64,000 nt of DNA, taken from the NCBI RefSeq assembly GCF_003390395.1, contig NZ_QUOV01000001.1, forward strand, positions 1,302,001 through 1,366,000, read 5' to 3'. This document shows positions 57,668 through 64,000 of the stretch, one piece after another. Numbering within the stretch: position 1 is the first letter of the stretch; every line of letters starts with the position of its first letter. Under the pieces are notes generated by a model that was not told the origin of the DNA, searched no databases, and saw only the letters and a list, made by a program, of their open reading frames with translations. A program made the translations under genes and the position numbers. This stretch comes from Thalassotalea euphylliae. Lineage in GTDB: Bacteria > Pseudomonadota > Gammaproteobacteria > Enterobacterales > Alteromonadaceae.

Positions 57668-58417
57668 TGATGATTTCCTTCTACTCAACAGGTCCTTTGC
57701 TTTGAAAAAGCGAACTAAGTTTTGGGTTACTCTTGGGTGTTTACTAGATATTTGGTGTGTATTACAGACTTGTGCAATACCACTTCAGTGTAGACCAAGA
57801 ATTTTAAACCTGAAGAATTTATGATTGTTTTTACTGCTTTTTTTTGCTTTTTCTCGATTACTTAGAGTAAAAGCTTTAGCTAGATTAGCAGGAATATTGA
57901 GCAATAATAGGGGCTAAATCAAAGTGAAGGTCTAAACATTGATGTTAAAAAACACTAAAGATGAGTGAAAAATAACAATAAATGACGAATTGTCAGCAAG
58001 TTAGCATCATACCTGAGAGGTTTTATGTATAAGCTTACAGGCATTATGATTTTGATGAATTGTCGTTATTGTCAGCTCAATCTACAGGTGTAAAAACTAT
58101 TGTAAGTGTTTGATTATAAATAGGTGGTTGTTCTAGGGCTAGCTGGCCAACGCTTCTTAGGTTGCTTACGTAGTTTACGTTGCTTACATCAATTGCTTAG
58201 TTTGCGTTAACTCCGTGGCTTACTTTGCCTGTTTCGAATGGCTTTACTTTGTCGGTTATATAAAAGTTATCGGTTATATAAAAATTTTGCGCTTTTAAAA
58301 ATGGGTAAAGCCAAGACGTAACTGCTGAATTTTCAAATTGCAGGAAAATCAGCAATCACGCTTAGCTTTTATTTTGTGAGCTACTTTTAGAACTTCAAAA
58401 TATTTATGCTCTTAAAA
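57668..58417. other. 750-bp AT-rich intergenic region
   Basis: No convincing gene. A 22-codon plus-strand frame (58025-58093) has GAGAGG before its ATG but no recognisable product. The region contains two short tandem repeats with 18-nt spacing: GTTGCTTAC at 58161 and 58179, and TCGGTTATATAAAA at 58252 and 58270. The left end should hold the promoter of the NIT chemoreceptor gene. Confidence 0.5.
58252..58283. repeat. Two-copy 18-nt tandem repeat
   Basis: TCGGTTATATAAAA occurs at 58252-58265 and 58270-58283, with a 4-nt GTTA spacer. TATATAAAA-like elements are promoter-like, but no gene starts nearby. Confidence 0.6.
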
Positions 58418-59509
58418 CTAAGCTAAATAATTTGAGTAGTCAGTGTAACCCTCAGCATTGCCGCCATATAGAGTCAGTCTGGCATCGGCATCAAATTCTG
58501 CCAGCGGCCAGCTATTTTCAAAGCGCGCCACTAGGTCTGGATTAGTGACAAATGGCGTACCGAACGCCACTAAATCAGCATAACCTTTGGCGAGTAATTC
58601 CTGAGCTTTATCTTTATCGAGCTTACCGGCGACCATGATTGGGTTTTGGTAAACTTCGCGCACCTGTTGGCGGAATAATTCTGGCACTGCTTGGTAGCGG
58701 GAAATATTTTCAGAAAAATGCACATAGGCCAGCTTCATTGGCTGCAATTTCTCTAGCATATTTAACGTTAATGGCACCAGCTCGGGGTCTTGTTCAGCGA
58801 AGCCTTCAACCACATGCGGCGATAAGCGCACGGCGACTTTGTCACTGCCAATCTCATTACCTACGGCTGATAATGTTTCAAGTAAAAAGCGCATTCGGTT
58901 TGCTTGGCTACCACCATATTGATCGTTTCGCTGGTTACTTTCTAAACGCAAAAATGTATCAAATAGGTAGCCATGTGCCGCGTGAATTTCAATGCCATCA
59001 AAGCCCGCTTCCATCGCATTTTTTGCCGCTTGGACAAAGTCAGCGAAGGTGTTGTCGATATCTTGCTGCGTCATGGCTTTTGGCTGCTCGGTTTCTATCA
59101 TGCCAAAGCCACCTGTTGGCAATGGGCCGAATACTTGATCTGGCACTTTGATTGCCGATGGCGCTAGCGGCTGTTGACCTGAAATACTGGAATGGCTGCG
59201 GCGACCAACATGCCAAAGCTGAACAAAAACTTTACCGCCTTTTTTATGGATCGCATCGGTAACTTTGCGCCAGCCTGCGATTTGCTCTGGTGTGTAAATT
59301 CCCGGAGTCATGGAATAACCGCGACCCACTTCAGATATCGGCGTCCCCTCGGTAACAATAAGCCCGGCTGTGGCGCGCTGCTCGTAATATTTCGCCATTA
59401 ATTCATTGGGAATATCACCGGGTTGAGTGGAGCGTGAGCGTGTCATCGGTGCCATGGCGATACGGTTAGTTAAGCTTAGTGATTGATGCTCAAAATCTTG
59501 GAAAATCAT
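58418..59509 (-). CDS. Old Yellow Enzyme family alkene reductase (copy 1)
   Basis: FMN-dependent ene-reductase of the NemA/OYE family, 363 residues, a TIM barrel. Landmarks are NRIAMAPMTRSR near the N terminus, the substrate-binding pair in IHAAHGYL, and SNQRNDQYGGS, which follows in all classical OYEs. It reduces activated C=C bonds and often electrophiles or nitro compounds with NAD(P)H. It starts 2 bp after the second OYE gene's stop, with GGAGCAG as Shine-Dalgarno inside the end of that gene, so the two form an operon. Confidence 0.93.
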   Translation of the reverse strand: MIFQDFEHQSLSLTNRIAMAPMTRSRSTQPGDIPNELMAKYYEQRATAGLIVTEGTPISEVGRGYSMTPGIYTPEQIAGWRKVTDAIHKKGGKVFVQLWHVGRRSHSSISGQQPLAPSAIKVPDQVFGPLPTGGFGMIETEQPKAMTQQDIDNTFADFVQAAKNAMEAGFDGIEIHAAHGYLFDTFLRLESNQRNDQYGGSQANRMRFLLETLSAVGNEIGSDKVAVRLSPHVVEGFAEQDPELVPLTLNMLEKLQPMKLAYVHFSENISRYQAVPELFRQQVREVYQNPIMVAGKLDKDKAQELLAKGYADLVAFGTPFVTNPDLVARFENSWPLAEFDADARLTLYGGNAEGYTDYSNYLA

Positions 59510-59511
59510 GG

Positions 59512-60627
59512 TTACTGCTCCGCGTTGGCTTGGCTAGTGTAATTAGGGTAGTCGATTAAGCCTTGCTCGCCGCCGCCAAATAGGGTTTCTGGCACATGAG
59601 CGGCTAATGGATAGCCGTGTTTAATCCGCGTGGGTAAATCAGGGTTGGCGACAAATGGGCGACCAAAACCAATCATGTCGGCTAGGCCTTGGCTAATGGC
59701 TTGCTGCGCTTTCTCACCGTTGTAACGACCTGCGTAAATAAGCACGCCATCAAATGCATCGCGAAGCCCTTGTTTAAATGACACTGGTGTATCGGGGGCA
59801 TCGTCCCAGTCCACTTCTGCGATATGTAGATAAACAATCTTGTGCTTATTGAGCAGCGCCGCTGCGGCTGTATAAGTGTTGATAGGATCGCTATCGACTG
59901 TGCCATTTAGTGTGGTAAGTGGTGCTAAGCGCACGCCAACACGATCGGCACCTATGGCATCAACCATAGCGCTAACTACTTCGTCTAGAAAGCGCAAACG
60001 GTTTTCAAGGCAGCCACCGTATTCGTCGGTGCGGTTGTTCGATTCAGAATCGATAAACTGGTTGATTAAATAACCGTTAGCGGCGTGTAGTTCGATACCG
60101 TCAAAGCCCGCTTCAATCGCATTCAATGCTGCTTGGCGATATTGCTCAATAACTAACTTGATATCGTCATGGGTCATTTCACGCGGCTGTGCTACATCAA
60201 CAAAGCCCGGTTCATCAGTGCCATTATCAACAAACACTTTAACGTTTTCCGCTTGAATCGCAGATGAGGAGATTGGCTGCTCGCCATCGATATTATCTGG
60301 ATGGGTAACTCGGCCAACGTGCCAAAGCTGCGCGAAAATAGTGCCGTCTTTCGCGTGCACAGCCTCAGTCACCTTTTTCCAACCAGCAATTTGTGCCTCA
60401 CTGTATATGCCCGGTGTCCAAGCATAACCTTTACCCATAGGTGAAATTTGTGTGCCTTCGGTAACAATTAGGCCTGCGCTCGCACGCTGGGCGTAATAGG
60501 TTGCCATTAAATCGTTGGCAGCATCGTCAGGTTGACTGGCTCGTGAGCGAGTCATAGGGGGCATTACTATGCGGTTGTTAAGCGTTAGTTTGCCTAATTG
60601 AATAGGCTGGAATAAAGCATCTGTCAT
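59512..60627 (-). CDS. Old Yellow Enzyme family alkene reductase (copy 2)
   Basis: A 371-residue OYE, paralogue of the next gene. N-terminal NNRIVMPPMTRSRA, the flavin region, LHAANGYLINQFIDSESNNRTDEYGG (His and Asn in the substrate pair, where copy 1 has His-His) and C-terminal FGRPFVANPDLPTR. The His/Asn versus His/His difference is a known split among OYEs and suggests different substrates for the two copies. It is first in the operon; GAGG lies ahead of the ATG, and a 19-bp palindrome sits 94 bp upstream. Confidence 0.93.
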   Translation of the reverse strand: MTDALFQPIQLGKLTLNNRIVMPPMTRSRASQPDDAANDLMATYYAQRASAGLIVTEGTQISPMGKGYAWTPGIYSEAQIAGWKKVTEAVHAKDGTIFAQLWHVGRVTHPDNIDGEQPISSSAIQAENVKVFVDNGTDEPGFVDVAQPREMTHDDIKLVIEQYRQAALNAIEAGFDGIELHAANGYLINQFIDSESNNRTDEYGGCLENRLRFLDEVVSAMVDAIGADRVGVRLAPLTTLNGTVDSDPINTYTAAAALLNKHKIVYLHIAEVDWDDAPDTPVSFKQGLRDAFDGVLIYAGRYNGEKAQQAISQGLADMIGFGRPFVANPDLPTRIKHGYPLAAHVPETLFGGGEQGLIDYPNYTSQANAEQ

Positions 60628-60720
60628 GACTGAGCCTCGTTACATCATATAAAGTGTGAAGAAAATAAGTTAAGTGGCGCGTATCTTAGCAAGGGTGACT
60701 GGGTAGATTTAGAGCAAAAA

Positions 60721-60739
60721 TAACAAATGATATTTGTTA
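60721..60739. promoter_or_regulatory. 19-bp perfect palindrome upstream of the OYE operon
   Basis: TAACAAAT-GAT-ATTTGTTA, two 8-bp arms about a 3-bp centre, 94-112 bp before the first OYE start and 139 bp after the LuxR-type gene's stop. Length and symmetry suit a dimeric repressor or activator; the binding protein is unknown. Confidence 0.55.
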
Positions 60740-60877
60740 AAAGTGAAATAATTTAACGGTGTTGTTGCAATCTTTTACTGTGACGGCTAGTCGTGATGGA
60801 AAATGGTGGCGGGGAGTCAATAAAGGGCGTAATGCTCTTGGCAAGCGCTTTTATGCGAGCATGCAAATGCAGGCGAG

Positions 60878-61591
60878 CTATAGCAAGTTATACTGAATAG
60901 CCTTAACGGCAGCAGCGGTTTTATTGCAAACGCCTAATTTGTTTACCGCATTAGCTAAATGAAAAGAAACTGTGCTTTTAGTGACGTTAAGTATCATCGC
61001 AATTTCATCCGATGTTTTGCCATCTGCACACCATTTAAGGATTTCTTTTTCTCGTTTGGTTAGCTTACCGTCATGGGTGTCGATTTTTTGCGGCACGACA
61101 AGCTCACCGTAGACAGATTGGAAGGTGTTACTCAAGCTTAATAAATATAGCTGTTTAGCTTGCGACAAGGGGGCTTGATCATTCGTTGCCAGAGTTAGCA
61201 TGCCCGTTGCACCGGGTTTTAATAGTGCCGATTGCGCCCAACCTGACTTAAGCCCGTGAGCGTTAGCCTCTTCCCAAAATGCCTTTTGGCTGCGCTTTTT
61301 TTGTCCTGACCAAGCAATTGGTCGAGTGGATTGCAGCCCGTGTGCCACAGTCGGATCAATATGGATATATTGGTTTTTCTCGTATCTATGTTGCCACTGC
61401 TCGGGGTAGTTATTACGTAGTGTGAAGGTTGGCCTAGTCACCGGAGAAGCAATACACAAACCATAGGCGTAGTAATCGAATTCTAAATATTGTATTGCCG
61501 ACTTTAGGTGTTTAAACAACTCAGACTCAGTTGAAACATAAGTCATATCTTGAATGATTTGAAAAAAAGTGGTTGAAAATACTGGGGTCAT
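60878..61591 (-). CDS. LuxR-type regulator with autoinducer-binding domain
   Basis: A 237-residue transcription factor. The N-terminal acyl-homoserine-lactone-binding domain (about 15-165) keeps W66, Y70, D79, P80 and W94 at the exact spacing of LuxR/TraR ligand residues, with GLKSGW after them. The C-terminal LuxR helix-turn-helix (about 172-235) reads LTKREKEILKWCADGKTSDEIAMILNV. No luxI-type synthase is in the window, so it looks like a LuxR solo. It lies upstream of and in the same direction as the two OYE genes, 250 bp away. The Shine-Dalgarno is weak. Confidence 0.9.
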   Translation of the reverse strand: MTPVFSTTFFQIIQDMTYVSTESELFKHLKSAIQYLEFDYYAYGLCIASPVTRPTFTLRNNYPEQWQHRYEKNQYIHIDPTVAHGLQSTRPIAWSGQKKRSQKAFWEEANAHGLKSGWAQSALLKPGATGMLTLATNDQAPLSQAKQLYLLSLSNTFQSVYGELVVPQKIDTHDGKLTKREKEILKWCADGKTSDEIAMILNVTKSTVSFHLANAVNKLGVCNKTAAAVKAIQYNLL

Positions 61592-61937
61592 TACTAAAAA
61601 AGCTATTATCGGAACGGGTGAAAAGCGCTTAGCATTTTATTTATGCGTTGCCATCACACTTTTATTTTGAACATATCTTTTAAACACAAGCCCGGTTAAA
61701 AAACGGCATAAAATTCGATGACATTGACTGTGTTTAAGCGGTGTAAAGTATACAAGGTACTAAGGCATATACAATCGTAAAAGGTAAACAGTTGAGAGCC
61801 GAGCTGCACAACTCTGTTACTGGCGGTACATCAACTGACAATAATTTGCCGCATCAGTGCCAACCCTTGCCTACTCAGCTTTCGATCATTTCTGAACGCC
61901 GCCCAAAAAGCAAACTATCCATTAATTTAGCCGTAAA

Positions 61938-61959
61938 AACCTAGCACAAGTACTAGGTT
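61938..61959. repeat. Inverted repeat upstream of a sigma-54-like promoter
   Basis: AACCTAG and CTAGGTT (7-bp arms) with an 8-nt spacer. It lies 10 bp upstream of the -24 element of the candidate sigma-54 promoter. It could be a regulator site or, with the T-rich stretch after it, a weak terminator. Confidence 0.5.
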
Positions 61960-61968
61960 AATTATTTT

Positions 61969-61984
61969 TGGTGCATGACTTGCG
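61969..61984 (+). promoter_or_regulatory. Candidate sigma-54 promoter
   Basis: TGGTGCATGACTTGCG has GG and GC separated by exactly 10 bp and matches TGG....TTGC of the -24/-12 consensus. A start point near 61995 would give a leader of about 40 nt before the ATG at 62036. One isolated match can occur by chance. Confidence 0.4.
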
Positions 61985-62035
61985 TGACCACGATTAATTC
62001 AAGCCAAAGTGTCATTAAAATAGCAGAGGACAATC

Positions 62036-62491
62036 ATGCTAACTAACCGAATAGCGCAAACCAACCAAACCGCTTCAATACAGCAAACAATAACAAATAC
62101 CGCCATTTACCAGCAAAACCAAGAAAATACGACAAAGGCCACAAGCACCACCACAGATACGGCAACCATCAGTAGCGCAGGCCAAGCCAGCAGCGATGCC
62201 GATATTGACGCCAAATGGCAAGCGATTGCCAAAAAATATGATGTAACGAATATTACCGGCCATGAGGTGTTAGCCATGGCGCAAGAGTTATATGACAATA
62301 ATTTTATAACTGGGGCTGAAAAACTAGATATGTATATACCTGCTGGTATTGATGATGACTTATCCAGAAAGCGCAATCATTTAGAAAGTAGGATGTTAGA
62401 TTATGAAGCCATCAAGAAGCATGGCGAGTATAGTCAAGGATCCCTTAAAGCAGATGAGCGTGTTATCGAGATATTAAAGCGAATTGGCTAA
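62036..62491 (+). CDS. Hypothetical protein, tandem paralogue 1
   Basis: A 151-residue protein I cannot name. The N terminus (1-60) is a low-complexity Thr/Gln/Asn/Ser region including TDTATISSAGQASS. A compact helical part follows (KWQAIAKKYDVTNITGHEVLAMAQELYDNNFI), then a charged helical C terminus ending IEILKRIG. The YDVTNI...AMAQELYD pattern recurs in small uncharacterised proteins of Alteromonadales (from memory). No signal peptide or membrane helix. A disordered Thr/Ser start resembles some flagellar-export substrates, but that is only a resemblance. The Shine-Dalgarno AGAGGAC is good. Confidence 0.75.
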   Translation: MLTNRIAQTNQTASIQQTITNTAIYQQNQENTTKATSTTTDTATISSAGQASSDADIDAKWQAIAKKYDVTNITGHEVLAMAQELYDNNFITGAEKLDMYIPAGIDDDLSRKRNHLESRMLDYEAIKKHGEYSQGSLKADERVIEILKRIG

Positions 62492-62531
62492 TTAACAAGG
62501 CGGACTAGCCACAAAGGATAAGGAATCACCC

Positions 62532-62588
62532 ATGATCACAAACCATATTGCCCCTACCCACCAAGCCACCTAAATAAAGCAATCAACG
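62532..62588 (+). pseudogene. Interrupted N terminus of tandem paralogue 2
   Basis: ATG at 62532 with AAGGAATC upstream starts a reading frame that aligns codon for codon with the start of paralogue 1 (25 codons without a gap). At codon 14, TCA (Ser) of paralogue 1 is TAA here. The frame remains open after this stop. It is therefore a point nonsense change rather than a frameshift. Confidence 0.8.
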
Positions 62589-62987
62589 ATGACTGCGGCA
62601 ATTTACCAGCAAAACCAAGAAAGCACCGCACAGGCAAATAGCACCACTGCAGATATGGCAACCATCAGTAGTGCCGGTCAAGCCAGCAGCGATGCCGATA
62701 TTAATGCCAAATGGCAGGCGATTGCTGAAAAATATGACGTAACGAATATTACCGGCCATGAGGTGCTAGCCATGGCACAAGAGTTATATGACAATAACTT
62801 GATCTCTGAGGCTGAATACTTCGATATGTATAGATCAGCAGGTATTGATGATGACTTATCCAGAAAGCGCAATCATTTAGAAGGGATGATGTTAGATTAT
62901 GAAGCTGTTAAGAGGCATGGCAAACCGACACAAGAATCCCTTAAAAAAATGGAAAGTGTGATTGAGATATTAAAGCGAATTGGCTGA
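62589..62987 (+). CDS. Hypothetical protein, tandem paralogue 2 (restart after nonsense codon)
   Basis: A 132-residue frame highly similar to the upstream gene over nearly its whole length (IYQQNQE, ATISSAGQASSDADI, KYDVTNITGHEVLAMAQELYDNN, GIDDDLSRKRNHLE, IEILKRIG). The first internal ATG, at 62589, lacks a Shine-Dalgarno. Translation may therefore depend on re-initiation after the stop at 62571-62573, or the copy may be silenced. Differences are concentrated at FITGAEKLDMYIPAG versus LISEAEYFDMYRSAG, so the copies have diverged in the middle while keeping an intact frame. This suggests selection until recently. Confidence 0.65.
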   Translation: MTAAIYQQNQESTAQANSTTADMATISSAGQASSDADINAKWQAIAEKYDVTNITGHEVLAMAQELYDNNLISEAEYFDMYRSAGIDDDLSRKRNHLEGMMLDYEAVKRHGKPTQESLKKMESVIEILKRIG

Positions 62988-63078
62988 TATAGTCTCAACG
63001 AGCGCTTGCTTATCGAATATAAACAGAATCTCGCCAGTAACCAAATGGGCTGGCGATTGAGTTACAGTTTTAAATAGC

Positions 63079-63366
63079 TCAAGCATAGTAATCGGCATAG
63101 CTTGGAGTGAGTTCGACTAATGTTTGATAATTTTCTGGAGAGCTTAAGCCTTGGCTTCCCCAGCGATTCGCGAGCTTGTATAAATCTGATTGTTGGTCTC
63201 TTAATTCGACAATACTGAGCAGGATCGCTTTGTCGCTTTTGCCCTCCGCTCGGACCTGACTGATTAGCGCTTGCTCCTGATTGAGCACAGAGCGGTTTTC
63301 TTGTTCAATTTGGCCGCTTAAACGATTGATTCTGTTAAGCAATTCTTCTTCTCTACCTGAATTCAT
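63079..63366 (-). CDS. Small coiled-coil hypothetical protein
   Basis: A 95-residue helical, hydrophilic protein with heptad-like stretches (EEELLNRINRLSGQIEQENRSVLNQEQALISQVR) and a C terminus ending PSYADYYA. I do not recognise it. The ATG at 63366 has GCGGGAAATA before it and lies 13 nt after the stop of the preceding small gene. An earlier in-frame ATG at 63390 overlaps that gene but has only pyrimidines upstream. It is the third gene of a minus-strand group and converges on the tandem paralogues. Confidence 0.6.
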   Translation of the reverse strand: MNSGREEELLNRINRLSGQIEQENRSVLNQEQALISQVRAEGKSDKAILLSIVELRDQQSDLYKLANRWGSQGLSSPENYQTLVELTPSYADYYA

Positions 63367-63379
63367 TATTTCCCGCAAA

Positions 63380-63598
63380 TTAACCACCATGGGGGAGGGA
63401 GCTTGACATGATTTGGTTAACGCGTGCAGTAAGCTCTGCTGGTGTTGCCGTGGCAATAAAGTCGGTCGTATTTTTTCGGGTATCGATATTGACGACCGAT
63501 TCACTCGATTTGGCGGTGAACTGGGCTAACTCATTGACTTTACTAACAGTGCGTGTTGGCTGAATGTGATAACTCTGCCCAGTGATTGAACTGTTCAT
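63380..63598 (-). CDS. Small hypothetical protein
   Basis: A 72-residue polar protein without a membrane helix (MNSSITGQSYHIQPTRTVSK start; SSESVVNIDTRKN in the middle; ARVNQIMSSSLPHGG end). The Shine-Dalgarno AAGGATAAG is strong. Its Ser/Thr/Asn-rich start resembles that of the nearby paralogues. Not a recognised family. It lies 61 bp after the partial gene to its right and just before the coiled-coil gene, so the three probably form one operon. Confidence 0.6.
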   Translation of the reverse strand: MNSSITGQSYHIQPTRTVSKVNELAQFTAKSSESVVNIDTRKNTTDFIATATPAELTARVNQIMSSSLPHGG

Positions 63599-63659
63599 GG
63601 CGCTTATCCTTACGTCTTCGCTGGCGGTAAAAGTTGTTTGTAATCGTCAACTTAGATCT

Positions 63660-64000
63660 TTATTTCGGTTTAACCCCTAGGGTGTTCATTAGCGTGACGG
63701 CTTTGGGGTTGGCTAACATGATTGCTTTGAATTGTTCACCCAGCGCTGCGCTGTTTGGGTCATGTAAACTTGGCAGAAAAGAGTCATTATCAAGACCTAG
63801 TGCTGCTTTAGCTGCGGCCATTGCATCCTGCTTAATCGCTGTGTATTCATCAATTTGCTGTTGGTGAGTTTGATTAAATTGATCATGAGCAAGCAACTGC
63901 TGATTCGCTGACATATGGTGTCGATAACTTGCTATTGCTTGTTGTTCTGCGGCAGTAACATGTCCATCTGCACTATATTGTTCTGACAATGCAACTAGCT
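63660..64000 (-). CDS. Partial hypothetical protein (5' end beyond the window)
   Basis: The frame is open to the right edge, so the start is not in the window; at least 113 residues are visible. It is hydrophilic and helical, Gln- and Ala-rich. A segment SADGHVTAAEQQAI resembles half an EF-hand (D-x-G then a helix), but the first ligand position is missing, so calcium binding is only a guess. A TTG at 63989 is the first possible start but has no Shine-Dalgarno. It heads the small minus-strand gene group. Confidence 0.6.
   Translation of the reverse strand, partial: LVALSEQYSADGHVTAAEQQAIASYRHHMSANQQLLAHDQFNQTHQQQIDEYTAIKQDAMAAAKAALGLDNDSFLPSLHDPNSAALGEQFKAIMLANPKAVTLMNTLGVKPK

Larger units (their letters stand above)
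61592..62035. other. Divergent regulatory region between luxR-type and small-gene cluster
   Basis: 444 bp. It holds the presumed luxR-type promoter on the left and, on the right, an inverted repeat and a sigma-54-like promoter (listed separately) leading to the 62036 gene. No open frame of note. Confidence 0.55.

Noticed and set aside
58025..58093. 22-codon plus-strand frame with GAGAGG before its ATG
   Set aside because: Very short, no partner gene and no recognisable features; kept only as a note in the intergenic entry.
63031..63056. TCGCCAG/CTGGCGA hairpin between the tandem paralogues and the minus-strand group
   Set aside because: The stem is good, but there is no T run on either strand, so I did not call it a terminator.

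Overview
The window reads as a contiguous piece of chromosome from a marine gammaproteobacterium of the Alteromonadales, most like Colwelliaceae (Thalassotalea/Colwellia type). That placement is an inference. It rests on a fairly AT-rich composition, the Enterobacteria-like order dacA-rlpA-mrdB-mrdA-rlmH-rsfS-nadD-holA-lptE-leuS, a FadR-like site before fadIJ, many c-di-GMP and chemotaxis proteins, and an ECF sigma/DUF3379 pair. I see no rRNA, tRNA, CRISPR array, prophage or insertion sequence. Coding density is high and most genes are housekeeping.

Layout. 0-6 kb: end of a sulfate-activation operon (cysN, an SLC13-type permease, cysC), then a DHH phosphoesterase-like gene and galE, closed by a strong terminator. 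6-10.6 kb: on the minus strand an EAL/HDOD protein, a PutP-type proline symporter and an ECF sigma factor with its DUF3379 partner. 10.7-17.9 kb: a complete MoxR/Bat operon (moxR, DUF58, DUF4381, batA, fused batB-batC, batD). 18-21.6 kb: fadI-fadJ anaerobic-type beta-oxidation genes behind a 17-bp FadR-like palindrome. 21.6-23 kb: a gene-poor stretch with a small membrane protein and, on the minus strand, a two-gene unit of tiny proteins. One of these is built from six identical nonapeptides; the other is a 34-residue peptide joined to it by a TAATG overlap. 23-31 kb: a 1525-residue periplasmic-propeller/PAS/GGDEF/EAL protein and an M16 peptidase. 30.8-35.4 kb: sixA, smrB, prmB-aroC and an MFS permease. 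35.5-49.3 kb: lipoate, cell-wall, ribosome and replication genes, all on the minus strand. 49.6-57.7 kb: ybeL-like, a Lon-like protease, carbonic anhydrase, parvulin, a DUF2897 gene and two chemoreceptors. 58.4-61.6 kb: two Old Yellow Enzyme paralogues and a LuxR-type regulator without a local luxI. 62-64 kb: a set of small unrecognised genes, including a tandem duplicate whose second copy carries an in-frame stop near its start.

How the parts fit together. CysN/CysC make APS/PAPS, and the SLC13 protein between them probably imports sulfate or another anion. MoxR, the DUF58 protein and the VWA/TPR proteins form a membrane chaperone-like assembly. FadI/FadJ perform thiolysis and the hydratase/dehydrogenase steps. 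LipB/LipA make lipoyl groups. RodA/PBP2/DacA/RlpA shape peptidoglycan. RsfS, RlmH, SmrB and PrmB act on ribosomes. The parts least explained by known families are the SQKRRESRI repeat gene with its coupled peptide (22.4-22.8 kb) and the small-gene cluster at the right end (62.0-64.0 kb), which is preceded by a sigma-54-like promoter. Starts were chosen from Shine-Dalgarno sequences and family alignment from memory; several genes clearly use TTG or GTG.
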